Source of the DNA: JACVRW01 sp963716215
GTDB taxonomy: Bacteria > Actinomycetota > Thermoleophilia > Solirubrobacterales > Thermoleophilaceae
Reading direction: 5' to 3'
Length of the DNA stretch: 64,000 nucleotides
Assembly (NCBI GenBank): GCA_963716215.1
Contig: OY970298.1
Location: 2,852,001 to 2,916,000 of the forward strand
This document shows, piece by piece, positions 25,751 to 34,449 of this stretch. Every line of letters starts with the position of its first letter. Positions within the stretch are counted from its first letter, which is position 1. The position numbers were made by a program, and so were the translations under genes. Under the pieces are notes generated by a model. The model was not told where the DNA came from, did not search any database, and saw only the letters and a list, made by a program, of their open reading frames with translations.

Positions 25751-26697
25751 ACGTCCTCCTGATCATCGACGGCGCCAGCGAGCCGGTCGGCGCCGCGCCT
25801 ACGAGCCTGGAGCTGGCGCGCACGCCCGTGCTCGACCGGCTCGCCCGCGAGGGCGAGCTGACCCGCCTGCGCACGGTCGCGCCAGGCCTGCCCGCGGGCT
25901 CGGAGAGCGCCATACCCGCGCTGCTCGGCTGGCTGCCGGACGCCCCGCTCGACCGCGGCGCCGTCGAGGCCGCCGCGCGCGGCGTCACGCCCGGGCGCGG
26001 CCAGCGCGCTTGGCGCGTGGACTGCGTCGGACCGGACGGCGGCCGCCGCGGCGCCGCCGGCACGGCCGAGGCGGTGCGCCGGCTGCGACGCCACCTGCCG
26101 CGCCACCGCGTGCTGGCGCTGGGCGGCCACCGGCTGCTGGTGTGCGGGCGAGGGCCGCTGCCGGATCTGCCGGCGGGCCTGCGCGTCTGGCCCGAAGGCG
26201 AGGTGCCACCTCGCGTGCTCGACGAGCACACCACCGTGATCGCCGCCGAGGGCGCCGCCGCCGGGCTCGGGCGGCTGCTGGGCGCGCGCGTCGTCGTCCC
26301 GCCCGGCGCCACCGGCCAGCCCGACACCGACCTCGCCGCGAAGGCGGACGCCGCCGCGGCCGCGACCGGCGCGGGTGCCGCGTGCGTGGTCGTGCACGTG
26401 GGCGGCGCCGACGAGGCGGCCCACCAGCGCGACCGTGCCGGAAAGGTCGCCGTGCTCGAGCGCGTGGACGGCGAGCTGGTCCCCCAGCTCGCCCGACTCG
26501 CCCAGGTCTACGCCGGCACGCTGCGCGTGTGCCCCGACCACGGCTGCGACCCCGCCACCGGGGAGCACGACCGCGCTCCGGTGCCGAGCGTGTACTGGAG
26601 CCCGATCGCCCCGCGCGACAACCAGGGCGCCCGCCTGACCGAGCGGGCGGTGGCGTCGCTGCCGGTGTACGACGCGACCGAGGTGCCAGTCGCGTGA
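25744..26697 (+). CDS. ApgM-like alkaline-phosphatase-superfamily enzyme inside the B12 operon
   Basis: 317 residues, GTG start overlapping cobO by 7 bases and cobB by 4. Similar to archaeal-type 2,3-bisphosphoglycerate-independent phosphoglycerate mutase. Matching features are the metal site VLLIIDGASE (Asp9), ARTPVLDRLAREGELTRLRT, the nucleophile loop GLPAGSESAIPALLGW (Ser in GSES, residues 52-55), VVVHVGGADEAAHQRDRAGK, and CPDHGCDP. It is shorter than typical ApgM (~400). Glycolytic mutase activity is unlikely in this operon. Related ApgM-like proteins have been proposed as homoserine kinases. Because the operon encodes threonine-phosphate decarboxylase but no PduX or BluE, an L-threonine kinase or other aminopropanol-arm role is my inference. 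Confidence 0.8.
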   Translation: MVDVLLIIDGASEPVGAAPTSLELARTPVLDRLAREGELTRLRTVAPGLPAGSESAIPALLGWLPDAPLDRGAVEAAARGVTPGRGQRAWRVDCVGPDGGRRGAAGTAEAVRRLRRHLPRHRVLALGGHRLLVCGRGPLPDLPAGLRVWPEGEVPPRVLDEHTTVIAAEGAAAGLGRLLGARVVVPPGATGQPDTDLAAKADAAAAATGAGAACVVVHVGGADEAAHQRDRAGKVAVLERVDGELVPQLARLAQVYAGTLRVCPDHGCDPATGEHDRAPVPSVYWSPIAPRDNQGARLTERAVASLPVYDATEVPVA

Positions 26698-28050
26698 TCC
26701 CGCGCATCGTCGTGGCGGGCACCAGCTCCGGCGCGGGCAAGACCACGATCGCCTGCGGGCTGATCGGCGCGCTGCGAGCCCGCGGGCTGACGGTGCAGGG
26801 CTTCAAGGTCGGTCCCGACTACATCGACCCGAGCTACCACGCGCTCGCCTCGGGCCGCCCCGGTCGCAACCTCGACGCCTTCCTGAGCGGGCCGGAGCTG
26901 ATCGCCCCGCTCGTTCGCCACGGCGGCCAAGGGGCTGACGTGGCCGTCGATCGAGGGCGTCATGGGCCTGTTCGACGGCGCCTCCGGCGGCGGTGAGCTG
27001 GCCTCGACCGGCCACGTCTCCAAGCTGCTGGACGCGCCGGTTCTGTTGGTGGTCGACGCCGAGTCCATGGCACGCTCCGCCGCCGCGATCGTGCACGGCT
27101 ACCGCACCTTCGACCCGGACATCCAGGTCGCGGGGGTGCTCTTCAACCGCGTCGGCTCCGACACCCACGAGCTGCTGCTGCGCGAGGCGATCGAGCCGCT
27201 CGGCGTGCCTGTCGTCGGGGCGATGCGCCGCGACGACCGCGTCACCGCGCCCGAGCGCCATCTGGGCCTGGTACCCGCCGCCGAGCGCGAGGCGCTCACG
27301 CGCACCGCGCTGTCAGCGCTCGCGGAGTCGGTCGAGCGTTACGTGGACGTGGATGCGGTGCTGCGGCTGGCGCGCGCGGCCCCCTTGGCGCCGGGAGCGC
27401 CGTGGAGCCCACCGGAGGGCCCGGTCACCGGGACGCGGATCGCGATCGCGCGCGGACCGGCGTTCTCGTTCCACTACGAGGAGAACCTGGAGCTGCTGGC
27501 CGCGGCGGGGGCCGAGCTGCTCCCGTTCGACCCGCTGCGCGACGAGGCGCTCCCGGCGCAGGCGGGCGCGCTGGTGCTGGCGGGAGGCTTCCCGGAGGTG
27601 TTCGGCCCCGAGCTCGAGGCCAACGAGCCGCTGCGCGCCGAGGTGGCTCGCTTCGCTGCGAGCGGGCGTCCGGTGCTGGCCGAATGCGGCGGGCTCCTCT
27701 ACCTGTGCCGCGAGCTGGACGGGCACCGGATGTGCGGGGCCATCCCCGCGCGCGCGACGATGACGCGCCGCCTGACGCTCGGCTACCGCGAGGCGACCGC
27801 CGAGACCGCGACCCCGTGGGTCGAGGCGGGCGAGCGGCTGCGGGGCCACGAATTCCATTACTCGCAGGTCGAGCTCGACTCCGGCGAGCGCCCCGCGTGG
27901 CGGCTGGCCTCGCGCGCCGGCGAACGCAGCGAGGGCTACGCGGCCGCCGGCGTGCAGGCGAGCTACCTGCACACCCACTGGGCGGCGCATCCGCAACTCG
28001 CACTGCGCTTCGCACAGGCGGCCCGCACGGCGCAACCAGCCCCGGCATGA
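26694..28050 (+). CDS. cobB: Cobyrinic (hydrogenobyrinic) acid a,c-diamide synthase, with one frameshift
   Basis: Amidates the a and c carboxylates with glutamine and ATP. GTG start (GTGA overlap) reads VIPRIVVAGTSSGAGKTTIA, a P-loop of the dethiobiotin-synthetase type, then GFKVGPDYIDPSYH. At about 26946-26950 an extra base breaks the frame between GADVAV and IEGVMGLFDG. The remainder is intact: LLVVDAESMARSAAAIVHGY, the glutaminase nucleophile in LAECGGLLYLC, and a C-terminal ASYLHTHWAAHP. With the frame corrected the product is about 451 residues, normal for CobB. Alignment of both halves to one family makes a base-call error more likely than a pseudogene. Confidence 0.93.
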
Positions 28051-29636
28051 CCCTGACGCTGGTGATCGGCGGCACGCGGTCGGGCAAGAGCGCTCGCGCC
28101 GAGGCGCTGGCGCTCGCGACCGGGCTCCCCGTGCGCTACGTGGCCACCGCGGACGGGTCGGACCCGGCAATGGCCGAGCGCATCCGCCGCCACGCCGCCC
28201 GCCGGCCGGCCGCCTGGACGACGGTGGAGGCGGGCCCTCGGCTCGGCGACGCGCTGGCAGGCGCCAACGGCGCGTGCGTCCTGGTGGACGGGCTCGGTCC
28301 TTGGGTCGCCACCGCTCTGCATCGCGCGGGGGCCTTCGACGAGGCCGACGCGACGACGCTGGCCGGGGTACGCGACCAGGTGATGGGCGAGATCGAGTCG
28401 CTCGCCGCGGCGGCCGCGGACCCCGCGCCGCTGATCGTGGTCGCGGAGGAGGCGGGCCAGGGCGTGCTGCCGGGAGCGGCCGCTTCGCGCGCCTGGCTCG
28501 ACCTGATCGGCGACGCTAAGGAGCGACTGGCCGAGGTGGCCGAGCGCGTGGAGCTGGTGGTGGCCGGCCGGCCGCTGGCGCTCGGGGGCGCGACAGGCGG
28601 CGGCACGATGGACGGCGGCGACGGCCTGCGCCGCCACGGCGACGCCGACCTCTCCCCCGGCCTGGCAGACCACGCGGTGAACGTCATGAGCGGCGGCCCG
28701 CCCGACTGGCTGCGCGCCGCGCTGCACGAGGCGCTCGACGCGGACGGCGCCCGGTATCCCGACGAGCGCGCCGCCACAGCCGCCTTGGCCGCCCTGCACG
28801 GCCGCGCGGTCGAAGAGGTGGTGCCGACCAATGGGGCCGCCGAGGCGCTCTGGCTGCTGCCGGCGGCGCTGCGACCGACGCTCGCCGCGTGTATCCACCC
28901 GGGCTTCACGGAGGCGGAGGCGGCGCTGCACGCCCACGGCATCCCGGTCGCGCGGGTCCTGCGCGACCCGGAGCGCGGCTTCGCCCTCGATCCGGCGGCG
29001 GTGCCCGACGCCGCCGACCTGGTCGTTGTGGGCAACCCCGCCTCCCCCACCGGCACGCTCGATCCCGCCGCCGCGCTGCTGGCGCTGCGGCGCCCGGGGC
29101 GGGTGGTCGCCGTCGACGAGGCGTTCATGGATCTCGTGCCCGGTGAGCCGGCCTCGCTGGCGGGCGAGTCGCTGCCGGATCTGATCGTGATCCGCAGCCT
29201 GACCAAGTCGATGTCGCTGCCCGGACTGCGAGCCGGGTACGCGCTGGCGCCCCCAGCGCTGGCCGATCGACTGCGAGCGGTGCGCGCTCCCTGGTCGGCC
29301 AACGCGCTCGCCCTGGCGGCGCTGGCTGCCATCGCCGAGCGGCCGGCGGAGCTGGCCGCGATGGCCGAGCGGGCCGCCGCCGAGCGCTCGGACCTGGCCG
29401 AGCGCCTGGAGCGCATCGGCGGTGTCAGGACGTGGCCGGGGGCGGCGAACTTCTGCTTGATCGAGGTCGCTGACGGCCCGGGCGTGGCCGCGGCGCTGCG
29501 CGAGCGCGGCTTCGCCGTGAGGCCGGCGGCGTCGTTCCCCGGGCTCGGCCAGGGGCACCTGCGCATCACCGCCCGCGGCGCGCCGGAGAACGAGCGCGTG
29601 GCGGCGGCGCTCGCGGAGGCGGTCGGGGCGCCGTGA
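28047..29636 (+). CDS. cobU-cobD: Fused CobU (adenosylcobinamide kinase/guanylyltransferase) and CobD (L-threonine-O-3-phosphate decarboxylase)
   Basis: 529 residues. Residues 1-180 are CobU: LVIGGTRSGKSARAEALA P-loop, PVRYVATADGSDPAMAERI, VVAEEAGQGVLP. After a linker (~185-210) comes a PLP-dependent class I/II aminotransferase-fold domain: PTNGAAEALWLLPAAL, VVVGNPASPTGTL, the PLP-lysine region IRSLTKSMSLPGLRAGYAL, and a C-terminal LRITARGAPENERV. In B12 operons this second domain is CobD/CobC, making aminopropanol phosphate from L-threonine phosphate. The protein thus joins two steps of nucleotide-loop assembly. GTG/ATG overlaps on both ends show tight coupling. Confidence 0.92.
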   Translation: MTLTLVIGGTRSGKSARAEALALATGLPVRYVATADGSDPAMAERIRRHAARRPAAWTTVEAGPRLGDALAGANGACVLVDGLGPWVATALHRAGAFDEADATTLAGVRDQVMGEIESLAAAAADPAPLIVVAEEAGQGVLPGAAASRAWLDLIGDAKERLAEVAERVELVVAGRPLALGGATGGGTMDGGDGLRRHGDADLSPGLADHAVNVMSGGPPDWLRAALHEALDADGARYPDERAATAALAALHGRAVEEVVPTNGAAEALWLLPAALRPTLAACIHPGFTEAEAALHAHGIPVARVLRDPERGFALDPAAVPDAADLVVVGNPASPTGTLDPAAALLALRRPGRVVAVDEAFMDLVPGEPASLAGESLPDLIVIRSLTKSMSLPGLRAGYALAPPALADRLRAVRAPWSANALALAALAAIAERPAELAAMAERAAAERSDLAERLERIGGVRTWPGAANFCLIEVADGPGVAAALRERGFAVRPAASFPGLGQGHLRITARGAPENERVAAALAEAVGAP

Positions 29637-30847
29637 GCTCGCCGCCGCTGGCAGTGGTGGGGATCGGCGCCGACGGCTGGGCCGGGCTGGGCGAGCCCGC
29701 GCGCGCGGCGCTGCGCGCGGCGGAGCTGATCGTGGGCTCGGAGCGCCAGCTCGCCCTGCTCGACGACACCGGCGCGGAGCGCCGCCCCTGGCCATCCCCG
29801 ATCGACCCGCTGGTGGACGAGCTCGCTGCCGGACCGTCGCGCGCCACGGCCGTGCTGGCCAGCGGCGACCCGATGCTGCATGGCATCGGCGCCACGCTGG
29901 CCCGCCGGGTCGACCCCGAGCGGATGCGGGTGTATCCGCACCCGTCGGCCTTCGCGCTCGCGTGCGCGCGGCTCGGGTGGCCGGAGACCGAGGTAGAGCT
30001 GGTCAGCGCCGTCGGGCGGCCGGCCGAGGTGGTCGCGCGCCTGCTCCAGCCCGGACGCCGCCTGGTCGCGTACGTCGCCGGCGCCGAGGGCGCCGCCGGC
30101 GTGGCGCGGGTGGCGCGCGAGCGCGGCTTCGGTGCGAGCCGCCTAGTGGTGCTCGAACAGCTCGGCGGCGCGGCCGAGCGCGTGCACGAGACGACTCCAG
30201 ACGGCTGGGGCGAGCGCACCGCCGACCCGCTGCACGCCGTGGCGCTCGACTGCGACGCAGCGCCCGAGGCGCCACTGCTGCCGCTCACGCCGGGACTACC
30301 CGACGACGCCTACGAGAGCGACGGCCAGCTGACCAAGCGCGGCGTCCGCGCGATCGCGCTCGCCGCGCTCGGGCCGGCGCCCGGGCAGCTGCTCTGGGAC
30401 GTCGGGGCCGGCAGCGGGTCGATCGGGATCGAGTGGCTGCGCGCGGAGCGCACCGCCCGCGCGGTGGCGATCGAGGCGCGCGACGACCGCGCCGCCCGCG
30501 TCGCCGCCAACGCGCTGCGCCTGGGAGTGCCGCGGCTCGAGGTGATCCGCGGCCGCGCGCCCGGCGCGCTGGAGGGCCTCGAGGCGCCCGACGCGATCTT
30601 CGTCGGCGGCGGCGTGACCGAGCCCGGGCTGCTGGAGCGCTGCTGGGCGTCCCTGCAGCCGGGCGGGCGGATCGTCGCCAACGCCGTGACGCTGGAGGGC
30701 GAGGCGCGGCTGATCGAGGCGCGCGCCACCCACGGCGGCGGGCTGCTGCGGATCGGCCTCGAGCACGCCGACGCGGTCGGCGGCTTCACGGCGTGGCGGG
30801 CGCAGCTCCCGGTGGTCCAGTGGTCGGCCCGGCGGGGGCACGAGTGA
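29633..30847 (+). CDS. cobL: Precorrin-6Y C5,15-methyltransferase (decarboxylating), CobL
   Basis: 404 residues combining a CbiE-like N-terminal tetrapyrrole methylase (~1-205) and a CbiT-like C-terminal methyltransferase (~215-400). CbiE features: VVGIGADGWAGLGEPARAAL, VLASGDPMLHGIGATLAR, HPSAFALACARLGW. CbiT features: QLTKRGVRAIALAALGP, the SAM-binding LLWDVGAGSGSIGIEW, and APDAIFVGGGVTEPGLLE. It methylates C-5 and C-15 and removes the acetate carboxyl from ring C. GTG start, GTGA overlap with the cobU fusion. Confidence 0.95.
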   Translation: MSSPPLAVVGIGADGWAGLGEPARAALRAAELIVGSERQLALLDDTGAERRPWPSPIDPLVDELAAGPSRATAVLASGDPMLHGIGATLARRVDPERMRVYPHPSAFALACARLGWPETEVELVSAVGRPAEVVARLLQPGRRLVAYVAGAEGAAGVARVARERGFGASRLVVLEQLGGAAERVHETTPDGWGERTADPLHAVALDCDAAPEAPLLPLTPGLPDDAYESDGQLTKRGVRAIALAALGPAPGQLLWDVGAGSGSIGIEWLRAERTARAVAIEARDDRAARVAANALRLGVPRLEVIRGRAPGALEGLEAPDAIFVGGGVTEPGLLERCWASLQPGGRIVANAVTLEGEARLIEARATHGGGLLRIGLEHADAVGGFTAWRAQLPVVQWSARRGHE

Positions 30848-31590
30848 CCGTCCACTTCATCGGCGCCGGGCCGGGCGCCCCCGACCTGCTGACGGTGCGC
30901 GCCCAGCGACTGATCGCGCAGTGCCCGGTGTGCCTCTATGCGGGGGCTCTGGTGCCGCAGGACGTGCTCGCTCAGGCTCCGGCCGGCGCCAGGCTCGTGG
31001 ACACGCAGAACCTCGACCTCGACGAGATCGTGGGCGAGCTGCGCGCCGCGCATGAGGCCGGCCAAGACGTGGCGCGCCTGCACTCGGGCGACCTCTCCAT
31101 TTACAGCGCCGCGGCCGAGCAGATGCGGCGTCTCGACGAGCTCGGCATCCCATGGGACGTGACCCCGGGCGTTCCCGCGTTCGCCGCCGCAGCCGCGGCG
31201 CTCGGCCAGGAGCTGACGCTCCCGGGCGTGGCGCAAACGGTGATCCTCACACGCCACGCTCGGCGCGCGACGCCGCTGCCCGAGGGCGAGGACCTGGGGG
31301 CGCTGGCCGCTCACGGCGCGACGCTCGTGATCCACCTAGGCGCCCAGGCGATGGAGGAGCTGGCGGCCGAGCTGACGCCCCACTACGGCGCCGACTGCCC
31401 CGTGGCCGTGGTGGCCTGGGCGAGCTGGCCGGAGGAGGTGGTGCTGCGCGGTACGCTCGCGACGATCGCCGCCGAGGTGGAGCGGGCCGGCGTGCGCCGC
31501 ACCGCGGTGATCATCGTCGGGCAGGCCCTGGCGGAGCGAGACTTCGCGGACAGCCACCTGTACTCGGCGGCCCGGGAGCGCCCCCGTTGA
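30844..31590 (+). CDS. cobM: Precorrin-4 C11-methyltransferase
   Basis: 248 residues, GTG start in a GTGA overlap. SAM-dependent methylation of C-11 of precorrin-4. Family markers: VHFIGAGPGAPDLLTVRAQRL, CPVCLYAGALVPQDVLA, RLHSGDLSIYSAAAEQMRRL, DVTPGVPAFAAAAAALGQEL and TVILTRHARRATPLPEGE. All key glycine-rich loops are intact and the length is typical. Neighbours cobL and cobK act two to three steps away in the same pathway. Confidence 0.96.
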   Translation: MTVHFIGAGPGAPDLLTVRAQRLIAQCPVCLYAGALVPQDVLAQAPAGARLVDTQNLDLDEIVGELRAAHEAGQDVARLHSGDLSIYSAAAEQMRRLDELGIPWDVTPGVPAFAAAAAALGQELTLPGVAQTVILTRHARRATPLPEGEDLGALAAHGATLVIHLGAQAMEELAAELTPHYGADCPVAVVAWASWPEEVVLRGTLATIAAEVERAGVRRTAVIIVGQALAERDFADSHLYSAARERPR

Positions 31591-32342
31591 CCGCCGACGA
31601 CGGCTTGGTGCTCGTTCTCGGCGGCACGGCGGAGGCGCGTGAGCTGGCCGACGCCCTGGACGCGGATGGCGTGCCGGTGGTGTCGTCCCTCGCCGGCCGC
31701 GTCAACCGTCCGCGCCTGCCCGCCGGCGAGGTGCGCGTGGGCGGGTTCGGCGGGCCGGAGGCCATGGCTCAGTGGCTGCGCGACCACCGGGTGAGCGCCG
31801 TCGTCGACGCCACCCATCCGTTCGCCGAGCGCATCTCGGCGTCCGCCGCGCGCGCCTGCCCCGCCGCGGGCGTGGAGCTGCTGCGCCTGGAGCGCCCCGG
31901 TTGGAAGGAGCGGGCGGGTGACCGCTGGCACTGGGTTGACGGGCTGGCTGCCGCCGCCGAGCTGGCGCCGACCCTCGGACAGCGGGTGCTGCTGACCACG
32001 GGGCGGCAGGGACTGGCCGCGTTCGCCGGCGTGGAGTCGGCGTGGTTCCTGGTGCGGTGCGTGGATCCCCCGGAGGGAGCGCTGCCGCCGCAGTCCGAGG
32101 TGCTGCTCGACCGCGGCCCCTACGAACTGTCGGGAGAGCTCGCGCTGATCGATCGCCACGAGATCGACGTGGTGGTGACCAAGGACAGCGGTGGCACCCA
32201 CACGAGCGCCAAGCTCGACGCGGCGCGCGAGCGCGGCCTGCCGGTGGTGGTGGTGAGCCGCCCGCCGCGGCCGGCCACCCCGACGGTCACCGTGGTCACC
32301 GACGCCCTGGCCTGGGTGGCGCGCGCGGCTCAGCCCGGGTAG
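31587..32342 (+). CDS. cobK: Precorrin-6A reductase
   Basis: 251 residues from a TTG start that overlaps the cobM stop (TTGA). NAD(P)H-dependent reduction of precorrin-6A to precorrin-6B. N-terminal nucleotide-binding loop VLGGTAEARELADAL, VVDATHPFAERISASAARAC, and the C-terminal VVTKDSGGTHTSAKLDAARE are characteristic of CobK/CbiJ. It is the last gene of the plus-strand operon. Its final 13 bases overlap the convergent cobI-cobJ gene, so the two operons collide tail to tail with no room for a terminator. Confidence 0.95.
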   Translation: MTADDGLVLVLGGTAEARELADALDADGVPVVSSLAGRVNRPRLPAGEVRVGGFGGPEAMAQWLRDHRVSAVVDATHPFAERISASAARACPAAGVELLRLERPGWKERAGDRWHWVDGLAAAAELAPTLGQRVLLTTGRQGLAAFAGVESAWFLVRCVDPPEGALPPQSEVLLDRGPYELSGELALIDRHEIDVVVTKDSGGTHTSAKLDAARERGLPVVVVSRPPRPATPTVTVVTDALAWVARAAQPG

Positions 32343-33826
32343 CGCCGCGGCGTGTACACGCGCGGGGTGCCGCCGCCGTTCTCCACCACTCGGGTGGTCG
32401 AGGAGCCGATCAGCAGCAGCGTGCGCATGTCCACCGTCTCGGCGTCCATCCCGCTCAGCGACGTGACGGTGATCGACTCGTCGGGGCTCCCGACGGCGCG
32501 GGCGACCACGACCGGGGTGTCCGGGTCGCGGTGGCGCAGCAGCACCTCGCGCGCGCGTTCGAGCTGGTCGCGACGGGTGCGCGACGCCGGGTTGTAGAGC
32601 GCGAGCGCGAGGTCGGCCGCCCCCGCGGCGTCGAGGCGCCGCTCGATCACGTCCCACGGCTTGAGCTGGTCCGAAAGCGAGACCACGCAGAAGTCATGGC
32701 CGAGCGGCGCGCCCACACGCGCCGCCGCCGCCTGCATCGCCGACAGCCCGGGCACCACGCGCACCTCAACTCCGGCGGTGCCGTTGCTCGCCTCCTCGGC
32801 CGCCTCCAAGACTGCCGTGGCCATTGCGAAGATCCCCGGGTCGCCCGACGACACCACCGCCACGCGCCGGCCTGTTGCCGCCAGTTCGAGCGCCAGGCGC
32901 GCACGCGTGTCCTCCACGCGGTTGTCGCTGGCGTGGCGGCGCTGGCCCGGCCTTGCCGGCACGCGCGCGAGGTAGGTGGCGTAGCCCACCAGCTCCTCTG
33001 CCTCGGCCAGCTCCGCGCGGGCCTCCGGCGTGAGCCACTCGGCGCCGGCCGGCCCGAGCCCGACCACCGACACGCGGCCGCGCCCGGCGTCGGCGCGGCG
33101 CGTGCCTGCGCCAACAGTCGGCACGAGCACCAGCGACATGTAGGGCACCTCGCCGTCGACGTCGCGCAGCGCGGCGACCTTCTGCTCAGGCGCGCTGGCA
33201 CGCTCCACGTACACGGAGCGGCCGGCCACCCCGGCGGTCTCGGCCGCGTCGCGGACCGCGTTGAAGGTCCGCCCCAGCTTGAGGACGACAGCGGCGTCGG
33301 CGCCGCGCAGGCTCGTGGCCAGCACGTCAGGGGGCAGCGTGCCGGGCAGCACGGTCAGCACGTCGTCGCGCTTGGCCAGCGGGGTGCCGGCGGCCGCCGC
33401 GGCCGCGCTGAAGGACGTGACGCCCGGGACCACCTCGGTCTCGTAGCGATGCGCGAGCCGCTCGTGGAGGTACATGTAGGAGCCGTAGAAGAACGGGTCG
33501 CCTTCGCACAACACGGCCACGTCACGACCCGCATCGAGGTGGGTGGCCAGCTCCTCGGCGCTCGCGTCGTAGAACTCCCGCAGCGCCTGCTCGTAGGCCT
33601 CGGGCGACTCGGTCTCCTCGGTCGTGACCGGGAACGTGAGCGCGACCTCGATCTGCCCACCCGCCAGGTAGGGAGCGGCGATGCGCCGCGACACGCTGCG
33701 GCCGTGGCGCGCGGTCGGGTACGCCACGACGGCCGCCGCCTCGATCACCCGCCGCGCCTTGAGCGTCAACAGCTCCGGGTCGCCCGGGCCGATGCCGACC
33801 CCGAAGAGCCGCCCCGGAGCGGTCAT
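32330..33826 (-). CDS. cobI-cobJ: Fused CobI (precorrin-2 C20-methyltransferase) and CobJ (precorrin-3B C17-methyltransferase)
   Basis: 498 residues. Residues 1-240 are CobI: LFGVGIGPGDPELLTLKA, VLCEGDPFFYGSYMYLHERL, VPGVTSFSAAAAAAGTPL. Residues ~250-490 are CobJ: VSVVGLGPAGAEWLTPEA, VVSSGDPGIFAMATAVLEA, VPGLSAMQAAAARVGAPLGH, LALALYNPASRTR. Both are SAM-dependent methylases; CobJ also contracts the ring of precorrin-3B made by CobG. CobI-CobJ fusions are known in actinobacteria. ATG overlaps the cobH stop (ATGA). CobG, encoded upstream in the same operon, acts between the two fused activities. Confidence 0.95.
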   Translation of the reverse strand: MTAPGRLFGVGIGPGDPELLTLKARRVIEAAAVVAYPTARHGRSVSRRIAAPYLAGGQIEVALTFPVTTEETESPEAYEQALREFYDASAEELATHLDAGRDVAVLCEGDPFFYGSYMYLHERLAHRYETEVVPGVTSFSAAAAAAGTPLAKRDDVLTVLPGTLPPDVLATSLRGADAAVVLKLGRTFNAVRDAAETAGVAGRSVYVERASAPEQKVAALRDVDGEVPYMSLVLVPTVGAGTRRADAGRGRVSVVGLGPAGAEWLTPEARAELAEAEELVGYATYLARVPARPGQRRHASDNRVEDTRARLALELAATGRRVAVVSSGDPGIFAMATAVLEAAEEASNGTAGVEVRVVPGLSAMQAAAARVGAPLGHDFCVVSLSDQLKPWDVIERRLDAAGAADLALALYNPASRTRRDQLERAREVLLRHRDPDTPVVVARAVGSPDESITVTSLSGMDAETVDMRTLLLIGSSTTRVVENGGGTPRVYTPRRYPG

Positions 33827-34449
33827 TCCTCGTGCCGAGCCAGGGCATTCACGGCGGCCGCGGCGATCGCACTGCCGCCGCGGCGGCCGTGCACCACCAG
33901 GTATTCGACCCCGGCCGCCTGGCCGGCCAGCTCGGCCTTCGACTCCGCGGCGCCGACGAAGCCGACCGGCACGCCGATCACCGCGGCCGGGACGCCCGCA
34001 CCCTCGTCCACCAGCTCGAGCAGGCGAAAGAGCGCTGTGGGCGCGTTGCCGACCACCACGACCGATCCGGCGAGCCGGTCACGCCACAGCTCGAGCGCGG
34101 CCGCGCTGCGGGTGGTGCCGAGCTCGCGAGCGAGCCGGGGCACGTCCGGATCGGAGAGCGTGCAGACGACGTCGTTGGCGGCGGGCAACCGCTTGCGCGT
34201 CACGCCGGCCGCGACCATGGCGGTGTCGCACAGCAGCGGCGCGCCGCCCTCCAGGGCCGCCCGCGCGGCGGCGCCGAAGCTCTCCGAGGCCTCCACGTCG
34301 CGGCGCAGGTCGACCATCCCGCAGGCGTGGATCATGCGCACCACCACGCGCTCCAGAATCGGGTCGAGCCCGTCGAGGTCCGCTTCGGCGCGGATCGTGG
34401 CGAAGGAGCGGCGGTAGATCTCCTGCCCGTCCTGCAGGTACGCGATCAC
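33823..34449 (-). CDS. cobH: Precorrin-8X methylmutase
   Basis: 208 residues from GTG 34449 (GTGA overlap with cobG). It moves the methyl group from C-11 to C-12 to form hydrogenobyrinic acid. Family features: ERVVVRMIHACGMVDLRRDV with the catalytic histidine in IHACG, LCDTAMVAAGVTRKRL, VVVGNAPTALFRLLEL and VGAAESKAEL. The start was chosen for the overlap and because it begins exactly at the family N-terminus VIAYLQDGQEIYRRSFATI. Confidence 0.95.
   Translation of the reverse strand: MIAYLQDGQEIYRRSFATIRAEADLDGLDPILERVVVRMIHACGMVDLRRDVEASESFGAAARAALEGGAPLLCDTAMVAAGVTRKRLPAANDVVCTLSDPDVPRLARELGTTRSAAALELWRDRLAGSVVVVGNAPTALFRLLELVDEGAGVPAAVIGVPVGFVGAAESKAELAGQAAGVEYLVVHGRRGGSAIAAAAVNALARHEE

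Noticed and set aside
32042..34417. A 791-codon open frame on the plus strand across cobK and cobI-cobJ
   Set aside because: Out-of-frame continuation and antisense of real genes; no conserved motif.
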